From assembly GCF_029223865.1 (NCBI RefSeq), contig NZ_CP119520.1:5642001-5706000 (forward strand): a stretch of DNA of 64,000 bases, in the 5' to 3' direction. Position 1 is the stretch's first letter. Each line of letters begins with the position of its first letter. Positions 56,392 to 64,000 of the stretch are shown here, piece by piece. Below the pieces are notes generated by a model that worked only from the letters and a program-made list of their open reading frames with translations, did no database searches and was not told the DNA's origin. The position numbers and the translations under genes are program-made. Source of the DNA: Telluria mixta. GTDB taxonomy: Bacteria > Pseudomonadota > Gammaproteobacteria > Burkholderiales > Burkholderiaceae_D.

Positions 56392-59300
56392 ATGAACAAC
56401 AAGCGCCTCACACTGCGGCACGACGCCATCCGGCACGCCACCGCCATCCTGATCGCCCTGGCCGCGAGCGGCGGCCAGGCCTGGGCGCAGTCGAACGCCA
56501 CCACGACGATCTTCGGCGAGGTGCGCGGGCCGGCGGGGACAAGCGTCGTCATCGAGAACCTGGCGACCGGCGTCCAGCGCACCGTGAGTCCGGATGCGGC
56601 CGGACGGTACGCGGCCACGTCGATGCCGCCGGGCCGCTACGCCGTGAAGGTGGTGCGCGGCGGTGCCGTCGAGGCGAGCCGCGAGGTGGAGGCGGTCGTC
56701 GGCTCCGGTGTCGAAGCCAGCTTCGGCGACGGCGGCATGCAGACCGTGGTGGTGGCGGCGACCCGCTCGTTCATCGACGTGTCCAACACGAACAACGGCG
56801 TCGTCTTCACCGCGAAGGAATTGAAGGCGCTGCCCGTGGCGAACGACGTTGCGTCCGTCGTCCAGCTGACGCCGGGCGTGAACCGCGGAACGAACAGCCA
56901 GTATGGCAATGCGCCGCAGATCTCGGGTTCGGGCCAGTCGGAAAACGCGTTCTACGTGAACGGCTTCCCCGTCACGAACATCCTCACGCAGGTGGGCGCG
57001 TCCGAGCTGCCGTTCGGCGCCATCGCCAACATGCAGGTACTGTCGGGCGGCTATGGCGCGGAGTTCGGACGGTCGACGGGCGGCGTCATCAACATCACGA
57101 CGAAAAGCGGCGGGAACAGGTTCGAATTTGGCGGGAAGCTGCAATACCTGCCAGCCCGCCTGCGTGCGGCGCCCGAGAACACGTATTATCCGCAGACCGG
57201 CGCCAATCCGGACACGGACGGCAAACTGCTGTACTGGAACCACGACAACACGACGCGCACCCGCGTCGCGGGCCTGTACGGCGGCGGTCCACTCATCCGC
57301 AACAAGCTGTTCGCGTTCGTCGCGCTGGAACGCACGATCACCGACAGCGAGAGCGTCGGCGCCGCGAGCAGCGCGGGCACGACATCGCGCACCGGCTGGA
57401 GCACGTCGCACTCGACGGTCAACCGCTACCTGGCCAAGCTCGATTACAACCTGACGGACGATCACCACTTCGAATACACGAAAGTGTTTGACCGCACGGT
57501 GGGCCGCAGCCAGGCCTACGGCTTCGATTACGCGACCCTGACGCGCGATGGCAAGCCGGGCGGCGCCGGCCAGGAGACGATCAACTGCTGCGGCGCGGCC
57601 GCCGCGCCCGGCGCGAACGCCGACATCGTCAAATACACGGGCTATCTGCGCGACGACCTCACGGTGACGGCGCTGTACGGCGACTCGCGCACGACCCACC
57701 GGCGCATCCCGGACGGCTACGATCCGTCACTGGCCCAGACGTCGTCGACCGTGTCCACGCAGGTGCCGGGCCTCGTCTACAACAACCCGCAGACTGTGAC
57801 GGGCAGCTTGGTCGACCCGGCGACGGAAGACCGCCAGAAAGGCTTGCGCCTGGACGTCGAGTACAAGCTGGGCAACCACGGACTGCGCGCCGGTATCGAC
57901 CGCATCGAAGTGGAATCCCTCGTGGGCCAGACGCTGGCGGGCGGCTATCGCTGGACGTACCGCAAGGCCAGCGATCCGAACCGCGCCATCAACGGCGCGT
58001 TCGAGACCCCGGCCCAGGGCGGCGGCTACGGCCTCCAGGGCTATTACGTCAGCAAGGACATCAACACGAACCTGGCGCGCCCGACGAGCGTGCAGTCGGC
58101 GCAATACCTCCAGGACCACTGGCAGGTCGCGGAGCGTGTGCTGCTCGACCTGGGCGTGCGCCGCGAGCAGTTCACGAACTATACGACGAGCGGCGATGCG
58201 TTCATCTCGCAGCGGAACATGATCGCGCCGCGTTTCGGTGCCACATGGGACGTGAAGGGCGACAGTTCGCTGAAGGTGTTTGCCAACGCGGGCCGCTACC
58301 ACCTGCCGGTGCCCTCCAACCTGTCCAGCAACATGGCGAGCCCGCTGCTGTCGACCAGCCAGTTCTACACCTATACGGGCGTCGACCCGGCTACTGGTGC
58401 ACCGACCGGGCTGCATCCGATCAGCAATGCCTACTCGGCCAACAACTTCTACGGCAAGGGCCGCGATGCGCGCGAGGTGACGGCGGTCGGCCTGAAACCA
58501 CTGTCGCAGGACGAGTTCTCGCTGGGGTTCGAGCAGGCGTTGACCCGCCAGCTGGTCGTCGGCGGTAACCTGCTGTACCGCCGCCTGAACGACACGAACG
58601 ACGACACGTGCGACCAGCGTCCAATCGACGCCTGGGCGGCCCGCAACAACGTCGACGCCAGCCACTGGGGCGGCTTTCAGTGCACGATCATGAATCCGGG
58701 CCGCGACAACAGCCTCATGATCGACTTCAACGACGGCCGTGGCCTGCGCCGCGTCGACATCGCGGCGGCCGAGTGGGGCAACCCATTGCCGGAGCGCCGG
58801 TACAAGGCATTGACCGTCTTCCTCGAACACCCGTTCAGCAACGGGTGGTACGGCAAGGTCACGTACACGCTGTCCGCACTGAAGGGGAATATGGAAGGCC
58901 AGACGGATACGATCGGCGGTGGCGACGTGGCGCTCACCGTCAGCGACGACCATAAAGAGCTGATGTACAACGCGTACGGCTACCTGCCGAGCGACCACCG
59001 CCACCAGATCAAGGCCTATGGCTTCGCGCAGTTGCTGCCGGAACTGACGGTGGGCGCGAACCTGGCGCTGGTCTCCGGCGCGCCACGCAACTGCATCGGT
59101 GCGCTGCCCGACGACCTGCGCTTCGACGGCGACTACGGCGATGCCTACTTCTACTGCAACAGCCAGCCCGCACCGCGCGGCAGCCAGGGCCGCCTGCCGT
59201 GGCAGGTGCAGCTCGACCTGAACGCCGCCTGGAGTCCCGCGCGTCTGAAAGGTCTGATCCTGCGCGTGGACGTGTTCAACGTGCTCGATCGCCAGACCGT

Positions 59301-59415
59301 CACGCGCTACAACGAGACGCGCGAGGAGGCCGGTGCCATCAACCGTCACTACCTCGAGGTGGCCGGCCGCGCATCGCCGCGCGCCGTGCGCCTGACAGCC
59401 GAATACAACTTTTAA
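56392..59415 (+). CDS. Oar-like TonB-dependent receptor with carboxypeptidase-regulatory-like domain
   Basis: A 1007-residue outer-membrane receptor. The start at 56392 is preferred because GGGAG lies at normal distance; the ATG at 56386 touches it. After a signal peptide (about 1-33, ending WAQ), a CarboxypepD_reg-like beta domain (about 38-115) precedes the plug (about 130-235, ELPFGAIANMQVLSGG) and a large barrel ending in the aromatic residue F. It follows the GH31 gene and is predicted to import GalNAc-containing sugars. It is longer than the average receptor because of the Oar-like N-terminal domain. Confidence 0.9.
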   Translation: MNNKRLTLRHDAIRHATAILIALAASGGQAWAQSNATTTIFGEVRGPAGTSVVIENLATGVQRTVSPDAAGRYAATSMPPGRYAVKVVRGGAVEASREVEAVVGSGVEASFGDGGMQTVVVAATRSFIDVSNTNNGVVFTAKELKALPVANDVASVVQLTPGVNRGTNSQYGNAPQISGSGQSENAFYVNGFPVTNILTQVGASELPFGAIANMQVLSGGYGAEFGRSTGGVINITTKSGGNRFEFGGKLQYLPARLRAAPENTYYPQTGANPDTDGKLLYWNHDNTTRTRVAGLYGGGPLIRNKLFAFVALERTITDSESVGAASSAGTTSRTGWSTSHSTVNRYLAKLDYNLTDDHHFEYTKVFDRTVGRSQAYGFDYATLTRDGKPGGAGQETINCCGAAAAPGANADIVKYTGYLRDDLTVTALYGDSRTTHRRIPDGYDPSLAQTSSTVSTQVPGLVYNNPQTVTGSLVDPATEDRQKGLRLDVEYKLGNHGLRAGIDRIEVESLVGQTLAGGYRWTYRKASDPNRAINGAFETPAQGGGYGLQGYYVSKDINTNLARPTSVQSAQYLQDHWQVAERVLLDLGVRREQFTNYTTSGDAFISQRNMIAPRFGATWDVKGDSSLKVFANAGRYHLPVPSNLSSNMASPLLSTSQFYTYTGVDPATGAPTGLHPISNAYSANNFYGKGRDAREVTAVGLKPLSQDEFSLGFEQALTRQLVVGGNLLYRRLNDTNDDTCDQRPIDAWAARNNVDASHWGGFQCTIMNPGRDNSLMIDFNDGRGLRRVDIAAAEWGNPLPERRYKALTVFLEHPFSNGWYGKVTYTLSALKGNMEGQTDTIGGGDVALTVSDDHKELMYNAYGYLPSDHRHQIKAYGFAQLLPELTVGANLALVSGAPRNCIGALPDDLRFDGDYGDAYFYCNSQPAPRGSQGRLPWQVQLDLNAAWSPARLKGLILRVDVFNVLDRQTVTRYNETREEAGAINRHYLEVAGRASPRAVRLTAEYNF

Positions 59416-59435
59416 CCCCGATGAAGGAGTCGACG

Positions 59436-60692
59436 ATGAAACGAAGAAGCCTCATGCTGTTCAGCCTCGCGCTGCTGGGCGCGTCCACCGTACCCGGCCT
59501 GGCAAGCGCCGCGGATTACCGTGTCGCACTCGCGGGCAACGCGTTCGTCACCCAGGCGCCCGCGCACGCGAAGGAAGAGATCACGGATGCCGGCCTCGCC
59601 AACTGGACGAGCCCCGCGACCGTCACGAGCATCTGGTTCCGCATGGACGCTCCCGGCAGCGCGGCGCTGGCCCTGGACGCGCGCCTGGCCGGCAGCAGCA
59701 CGAGCCGGATCCGCGCGACGGTGGCGGGCCGCGACTATGATGTGGCGCTGTCCGGGACGGACACGAAGACCTATGCCATCGGCACGATCAACATCCCGGC
59801 CGCAGGCTATGTCCGTGTGGACCTGAAGGGCGTGAACAAGGACGGCGGCTATTTCGGCGACGTGTCCGCGCTGCGCGTGTCGACCGACGTCCCGCTGCAC
59901 TACGCGAACGACGCCGACAATTACTACTGGTCGCGACGGGGCCCGTCTGTCCACCTGGGCTTCAAGGTGCCGGCGAACACGGAATACTTCTACACGGAGT
60001 TGACGGTGCCGCCGGGCCAGGACAAGGTCGGCTCCTATTACATGGCCAACGGTTTCAACGGCGGCTATTTCGGCATCCAGGTGAATGGCCCGCACGAGCG
60101 CCGTGTGCTGTTTTCCATCTGGGATGCGGACAGCGGCGCGAAGACGACGCTCGTGAACAAGGGACCGGACGTCGTCGACAACGGATTCGGTGGCGAAGGG
60201 ACGGGCGGCCAGTCCTACCTGATCTATGACTGGAAGGCCGGCCACACGTACCGCTTCCTCACGCGCGTCCGGCCGGACGGCGCCGGCAACACGGACTTCA
60301 GCGCGTGGTTCCTGGCGCCGGAAGGCGGGGGCAAGTGGCGCCTGATCGCGACGTGGAAGCGCCCGCAGACGACCACGTACCATGCCGGCGTGTACTCGTT
60401 CCTCGAAAGCTTCATCGACACGAACGGCTACCTGGGACGCAGCGCGCGCTACGGCAACCAGTGGGCGCGCGACACGGCCGGTCGCTGGACCGAGATCACG
60501 GCTGCGCGCTTCACGGGTGATGCAACGGCCGCCAACAAGCAGCGCATGGACTTCGCGGGCGGCGTCGACAGCGGCATGTTCTATCTGAAGAATGGCGGCT
60601 TCTTCGCGGACTATGTGAACATCAACCAGACGTTCAACCGTCCCGCCACAGGGACGACGCCGGCAGTGGACGTCAACGCGCTGCCGCAATAA
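59436..60692 (+). CDS. Secreted DUF5077-DUF3472 protein of the GalNAc locus
   Basis: A 418-residue exported protein with an AAGGAG site and a signal peptide (about 1-26). An N-terminal beta-sandwich of DUF5077 type (about 28-150) precedes a DUF3472 domain (about 165-345, including HLGFKVPANTEYFY and YYMANGFNGGYFGIQ) and a C-terminal extension. These paired domains occur in secreted proteins of polysaccharide-degrading bacteria; no activity is established to my knowledge. Its place 20 bp after the TonB receptor suggests glycan binding or a new glycan-cutting or esterase activity. Confidence 0.8.
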   Translation: MKRRSLMLFSLALLGASTVPGLASAADYRVALAGNAFVTQAPAHAKEEITDAGLANWTSPATVTSIWFRMDAPGSAALALDARLAGSSTSRIRATVAGRDYDVALSGTDTKTYAIGTINIPAAGYVRVDLKGVNKDGGYFGDVSALRVSTDVPLHYANDADNYYWSRRGPSVHLGFKVPANTEYFYTELTVPPGQDKVGSYYMANGFNGGYFGIQVNGPHERRVLFSIWDADSGAKTTLVNKGPDVVDNGFGGEGTGGQSYLIYDWKAGHTYRFLTRVRPDGAGNTDFSAWFLAPEGGGKWRLIATWKRPQTTTYHAGVYSFLESFIDTNGYLGRSARYGNQWARDTAGRWTEITAARFTGDATAANKQRMDFAGGVDSGMFYLKNGGFFADYVNINQTFNRPATGTTPAVDVNALPQ

Positions 60693-60756
60693 TTGGTGAG
60701 GATTGACGGCGTCGGGACGCGCTAGGATGGCGATTTCCCACTTTTTTGGAGATTCA

Positions 60757-61755
60757 ATGCCGCGTCCCGTCCTGTTCTCCCTCGTGCTGGCCAGCGTATC
60801 GACCGGCGCCATCGCCGCCGCCATGAACGACACCGACCGCGAGTTCGCCCGCCCGCACCAGATGGTCGACATCGGCGGGCGCCGGCTGAATTTGTACTGC
60901 GCGGGCAGCGGGCCGGTGACCGTCGTGTTCGACGCACCGTCGGGCGACGGCGGCTGGACGTGGCACGGCGTGCAGCCGAAGGTGGCGACGCGCACGCGCG
61001 CCTGCGTGTACGACCGCGCGGCGCGCGGCTTCAGCGACCCGTCGCCGCTGCCGCCCACGTTCGGCAATGCGGTGTCCGACCTGCATGCGCTGCTGGACAA
61101 GGCCGGCATCGCGCCGCCGTACGTCCTGGTCGGGAATTCGTTCGGCGGTGCGTCCGTCCAGCTGTACGCCTATCGCTATCCGCGGGAAGTGAAGGCGCTC
61201 GTGCTGGTGGAAGCGGGTCACGAGGACGAGGAAAAGCGGATCGACGCCGCGTCGCAGGGCAAACTCAAACAGTTCTACGACGCGCAGAACCAGTTCATCG
61301 AACAGTGCGCGCAGGCGGCACATAAAGGGTTCGAACTGGGCAGCGATCTGTTCGCCGCCTGCACGGGCGGCACGGGCACGGAGTATGGCCGCGAGCTGGC
61401 GGCGGCGCGCCTCGCGATGGTGCGCCAGCCCGCGTACTGGGACGACATCGTCGCCGGCAACAAGGCGGGCGACGCGAGCGAGGCGGAGCTGCGCGCCGCG
61501 CGCCGTAGCTTCGGCGACCTGCCGCTCGTCGTGCTCGTGCGCGGAGTGAGCCCGTACGCGGTGCCGGGCAAGCCGCAGAGTGCCCTCAACAAGGCGACGG
61601 AGGCGGAGAACCTCGCGATCCAGAAGGAGATCGCCGCGCTGTCCACCCGCTCCAGCCTGCACGTCGTGGCGGGCGCGTCGCACATCATCCAGGCCGACAA
61701 GCCGCAGGCCGTCGTCGACGCCGTCAACGAGGCGCTGGACCGGGCCGGCTACTGA
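60757..61755 (+). CDS. Exported alpha/beta hydrolase
   Basis: A 332-residue protein with a signal peptide (about 1-20) and a GGAG site before the ATG at 60757. The core has the nucleophile elbow GNSFGG, a YDRAARGFS segment typical of the haloalkane-dehalogenase/esterase branch, and a late histidine in GASHII. Substrate is unknown. It overlaps the convergent mdcH gene by 7 bp and is 64 bp after the DUF3472 gene, so it may or may not belong to the GalNAc region. Confidence 0.78.
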   Translation: MPRPVLFSLVLASVSTGAIAAAMNDTDREFARPHQMVDIGGRRLNLYCAGSGPVTVVFDAPSGDGGWTWHGVQPKVATRTRACVYDRAARGFSDPSPLPPTFGNAVSDLHALLDKAGIAPPYVLVGNSFGGASVQLYAYRYPREVKALVLVEAGHEDEEKRIDAASQGKLKQFYDAQNQFIEQCAQAAHKGFELGSDLFAACTGGTGTEYGRELAAARLAMVRQPAYWDDIVAGNKAGDASEAELRAARRSFGDLPLVVLVRGVSPYAVPGKPQSALNKATEAENLAIQKEIAALSTRSSLHVVAGASHIIQADKPQAVVDAVNEALDRAGY

Positions 61756-62666
61756 TTTTCCAGGACGACCTGCACGAGCGTATCGAGGCGGTTGCCGTCG
61801 GCGCACAGGGCGGTGCCGGCGGCGAAGTCGGCGTCCTGCGCGAGGCGGGTCAGCACGGACCCGCTGGGCATTTCCAGCGCCGCGCGGGCGCCTCGTTCCC
61901 ACGCATGGCGCAAGGTGTCCGCCCACAGCACGGGGCGCGCCATGTTCGCGGCGAGGTCCGCCATGATCCGGTCGCCGTCGAACAGGGCGCGTGCCACGCT
62001 GCTGCTGACGTACGTGATGCGCGGGCGCTTGCGCGGGACCTGGTCGCAGGCGCAGGCGAGCGTGCGTGCCTGGTCGTCGAGCAGCGCGCAGTGCGACGGC
62101 ACCGGTACCGCGAGCCGCTCCGCGCGGGCAGCGCCGTGTGAAAGCGCCAGCGCAGCCACGGCGTCCAGGACCGGCGCGCTGCCCGAGATGACGAGTTGCC
62201 GCGGCGCGTTCAGGTTCGCCAGGTACACGGGACCGTGGACTTGCGCGAGCAGCGGCTCCAGTTGCTGGCGCGTGAGCCCGCCGATCGCGGTCATGCCGTA
62301 GCCGCTCGGGTACGCGTCTTCCATCAGCCGGGCGCGCAGTTCGACGAGGCGCAAGGCATCCCCGAACTCGAGCACGCCGGCGACGACGGCGGCGGGCCAT
62401 GCGCCGATCGACAACCCGGCCACCATCTGCGGCGCCGCGCCGTGTGCCGCCAGCACGCGCGCCATCGCGACGCCCGCCACCAGCAGCGACAATTGCACGG
62501 CGACCGTGGAGCGAAATGCGTCTGCACTGTCCAGCGCGATGACGTCGCGACCCAGCGCGGCCGTGGCTTCGGCCAGCGTGCGGTCCGTCTCGGCGTGCGA
62601 AGGCAGCGTGTGCAGCATGCCGGCCTTTTGCGCGCCCTGGCCGGGGAAGGTGAACAGGACGCTCAT
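61749..62666 (-). CDS. mdcH: Malonate decarboxylase epsilon subunit (malonyl-CoA:ACP transacylase type)
   Basis: A 305-residue cytoplasmic acyltransferase with FTFPGQGAQ at the N-terminus, the nucleophile serine in GLSIGA and a late histidine in VPSHCALL. MdcH loads malonate onto the acyl carrier subunit of malonate decarboxylase. Its start overlaps the mdcG stop (ATGA). It is the last gene of a malonate cluster whose other subunits lie outside the window. Confidence 0.9.
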   Translation of the reverse strand: MSVLFTFPGQGAQKAGMLHTLPSHAETDRTLAEATAALGRDVIALDSADAFRSTVAVQLSLLVAGVAMARVLAAHGAAPQMVAGLSIGAWPAAVVAGVLEFGDALRLVELRARLMEDAYPSGYGMTAIGGLTRQQLEPLLAQVHGPVYLANLNAPRQLVISGSAPVLDAVAALALSHGAARAERLAVPVPSHCALLDDQARTLACACDQVPRKRPRITYVSSSVARALFDGDRIMADLAANMARPVLWADTLRHAWERGARAALEMPSGSVLTRLAQDADFAAGTALCADGNRLDTLVQVVLENQ

Positions 62667-63256
62667 GCGGCCTCCCATGGGTCGGCGACGAGACGGGGCC
62701 CGTCGTTTGTCTTCAGCAGTACGCGGCCCCCGCGCGCATATTCCGCGAGCGCGAAACCGCCCGCGCCCGTGTCGACCTGGATGTCGAGGCGGCACGGCTG
62801 GCCGTCCTGCAGCGTGCACAGTGCGGCCACGAGCGAAGGCGAAGGCCGGTCCGGCAGGCGCACGAGCAGATCGAGATCGCTCGTCGCCCGCAGCACGGGC
62901 AGGCGGCAGGCGAGCCAGTAGCCGGCCCCGCCGGTCGGCCCCCAGTCGACACCCAATGCGTCCAGCCGCGGGGCCAGCGCGCGCAGGGCGGCGATGCAGG
63001 GCAGGTCGCCCTCGGCCGTCCGCGCCTGCTCCGCCAGCATGCGCGGCGTGAGGATGGCCGCCACGTCGGCCAGCGCGATCCGGCCCTTGCACCGCTCGTT
63101 GCGCTGCAGCCCGCGCGCGCCGACCGGGACGATCCCGGACGCCGTCGCCTCGCGCCGCACGACCAGCGGCGCGGCCGGATCCAGCCAGGCGGGCCGCGCA
63201 CCGTCGCACGCGAACGCCGCCGGCCGGTGGACGAACAGCAGGTCGTGCGGGTCCAC
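62663..63256 (-). CDS. mdcG: Malonate decarboxylase holo-ACP synthase (phosphoribosyl-dephospho-CoA transferase)
   Basis: A 197-residue nucleotidyltransferase-like enzyme starting with GTG at 63256. The pattern GARGLQRNERC and the acidic pair in SDLDLL match MdcG, which attaches the phosphoribosyl-dephospho-CoA prosthetic group to the acyl carrier subunit. It begins one base after the madM stop and overlaps mdcH, so the three are co-transcribed. Confidence 0.88.
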   Translation of the reverse strand: MDPHDLLFVHRPAAFACDGARPAWLDPAAPLVVRREATASGIVPVGARGLQRNERCKGRIALADVAAILTPRMLAEQARTAEGDLPCIAALRALAPRLDALGVDWGPTGGAGYWLACRLPVLRATSDLDLLVRLPDRPSPSLVAALCTLQDGQPCRLDIQVDTGAGGFALAEYARGGRVLLKTNDGPRLVADPWEAA

Positions 63257-63257
63257 G

Positions 63258-64000
63258 TCAGCCCACCAGCGCGCGGGTCGCGAAGAACAGCAGCGACGGG
63301 CCGAGGAGGCAGCCGAGGCCCGTGTGGAACGTTGCGACGAGGGCGCCGTACGGCACGAGCTTGCGGTCGGTGGCGGCCAGGCCGGCGGAGACGCCGCTGA
63401 CCGTGCCGGCCAGTCCGCCGAACACCATCGCCGAGCGCGGCGTGGACAGGCGCAGGAAGCGCGCCGCCATCGGCGTGCCGACCATGACCATGATGGCTTT
63501 TACCAGGCCCGTCGCGATCGACAGCGCCATGATTTCCGAGCTGGCACCGATCGCGGCACCGGTCACCGGGCCGACGATGTAGGTGACGGCGCCGGCGCCG
63601 ATGGTCGTGATGCTGACGGCGTCGCGGTAGCCGAAGCCCCACGCCACGCTGGCGCCCACGATGAACGGCAGCACCGTGCCGAGGATCAGCGCGACGGCGC
63701 CCACGAGGCCCGCCTTTCTCGCTTCCACGACCTGCACTTCGAACGCGGTGGCGACGATGGCGAAGTCGCGCAGCATGGCGCCGCCCATCAGGCCGACGCC
63801 GGCGAACAGGGTGACGTCCGCCAGGCCTTTCTGGCCGCCGGTCTGGATGCCGCCCCAGTAGGCGAGGCCCAGGCCGATGAGGATGGCGATGGCGGAACCG
63901 TGCACGCGGCCGAATGTGAGGCGGCGCGACAGTTGCATCGACACGATCATCACGAGGCCCACGAGGGCAAAGGCCAGCACGAGGCCGTTGTGTTTTGCAG
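63258..64000 (-). CDS. madM: Malonate transporter subunit MadM (N-terminus outside window)
   Basis: 246 residues of a membrane protein with about seven hydrophobic segments, including SRRLTFGRVHGSAIAI typical of MadM. MadL and MadM together take up malonate with sodium. The frame stays open to the window edge with hydrophobic, family-like residues (HNGLVLAF), so the true start is a few codons outside; the GTG at 63980 is not the start. It feeds malonate to the decarboxylase whose mdcG and mdcH genes follow. Confidence 0.88.
   Translation of the reverse strand, partial: AKHNGLVLAFALVGLVMIVSMQLSRRLTFGRVHGSAIAILIGLGLAYWGGIQTGGQKGLADVTLFAGVGLMGGAMLRDFAIVATAFEVQVVEARKAGLVGAVALILGTVLPFIVGASVAWGFGYRDAVSITTIGAGAVTYIVGPVTGAAIGASSEIMALSIATGLVKAIMVMVGTPMAARFLRLSTPRSAMVFGGLAGTVSGVSAGLAATDRKLVPYGALVATFHTGLGCLLGPSLLFFATRALVG

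Noticed and set aside
60703..60756. Extended N-terminus of the alpha/beta hydrolase
   Set aside because: The 18 extra residues would bury the signal peptide; the GGAG site and ATG at 60757 fit better.
1..64000. CRISPR array, tRNA/rRNA, insertion sequence, integrase or attachment site
   Set aside because: No regularly spaced repeats, cloverleaf-type sequences, transposase or integrase motifs, or flanking direct repeats were noticed while reading both strands.

Overview
The window is dense, high-GC DNA with about 50 protein genes, mostly in short-spaced or overlapping operons. TonB-dependent receptors, secreted and lipoprotein glycoside hydrolases, Tat- and Sec-exported enzymes, a malonate decarboxylase cluster and many c-di-GMP proteins point to a Gram-negative, polysaccharide-degrading environmental bacterium. 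The best guess from gene style is a betaproteobacterium of the Oxalobacteraceae (Massilia/Duganella/Telluria type). That is an inference from gene content; there is no rRNA in the window to test it.

Region 1 (1-13886) is a plant hemicellulose locus. It has the end of a TonB-dependent receptor, GH35 beta-galactosidase, PA14-containing GH31 alpha-xylosidase type enzyme, GH26 beta-mannanase type enzyme and CE2-type acetyl esterase on the plus strand. A CE15 glucuronoyl esterase and a GH9 endoglucanase follow on the minus strand, then an alpha/beta hydrolase and a polysaccharide deacetylase. The GH9-CE15 operon has a clear sigma70-like promoter with a LacI-type palindrome on its -10 element.

Region 2 (14004-19523) is a caa3-type cytochrome oxidase cluster (coxB, coxA, coxC, a small membrane protein, CtaG, lipoprotein cytochrome c, DUF1622 protein). 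coxB carries an apparent one-base frameshift close to its end. Region 3 (19540-25430) holds a GNAT gene, a TauD-type dioxygenase with a NitT/TauT-type ABC transporter, a DUF5710 protein and an M20 amidohydrolase. Region 4 (25462-31763) has three c-di-GMP genes. Region 5 (31728-38466) is a mixed minus-strand block: CocE-type hydrolase, HupE/UreJ-like protein, NHL-repeat lipoprotein, DUF2145 protein and small proteins. Region 6 (38707-45654) carries a paoABC-type molybdenum aldehyde oxidoreductase, a PAS hybrid histidine kinase with a second apparent frameshift in its receiver domain, and a VOC protein.

Region 7 (45662-60692) is the most coherent system: an N-acetylgalactosamine (GalNAc) glycan utilisation locus. 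A six-gene minus-strand operon (agaS-agaK-agaZ-agaR-agaA-MFS transporter) is divergent from a secreted GH31 enzyme resembling alpha-N-acetylgalactosaminidases (with CBM32-like and NPCBM-like modules), an Oar-like TonB receptor and a secreted DUF5077-DUF3472 protein of unknown function. The 308-bp divergent region has a strong promoter on each strand, repeated CGAAAG boxes and an inverted repeat. The proposed flow is: the GH31 enzyme releases terminal GalNAc outside or in the periplasm, the receptor and MFS protein import it, AgaK phosphorylates it, AgaA deacetylates it, AgaS deaminates/isomerises it to tagatose 6-phosphate, and AgaZ acts downstream under AgaR control.

Region 8 (60757-64000) has an alpha/beta hydrolase and the end of a malonate decarboxylase cluster (madM, mdcG, mdcH). 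No tRNA, rRNA, CRISPR array, insertion sequence or prophage was seen. The only stretch over 300 bp without a gene is the regulatory region at 52675-52982.
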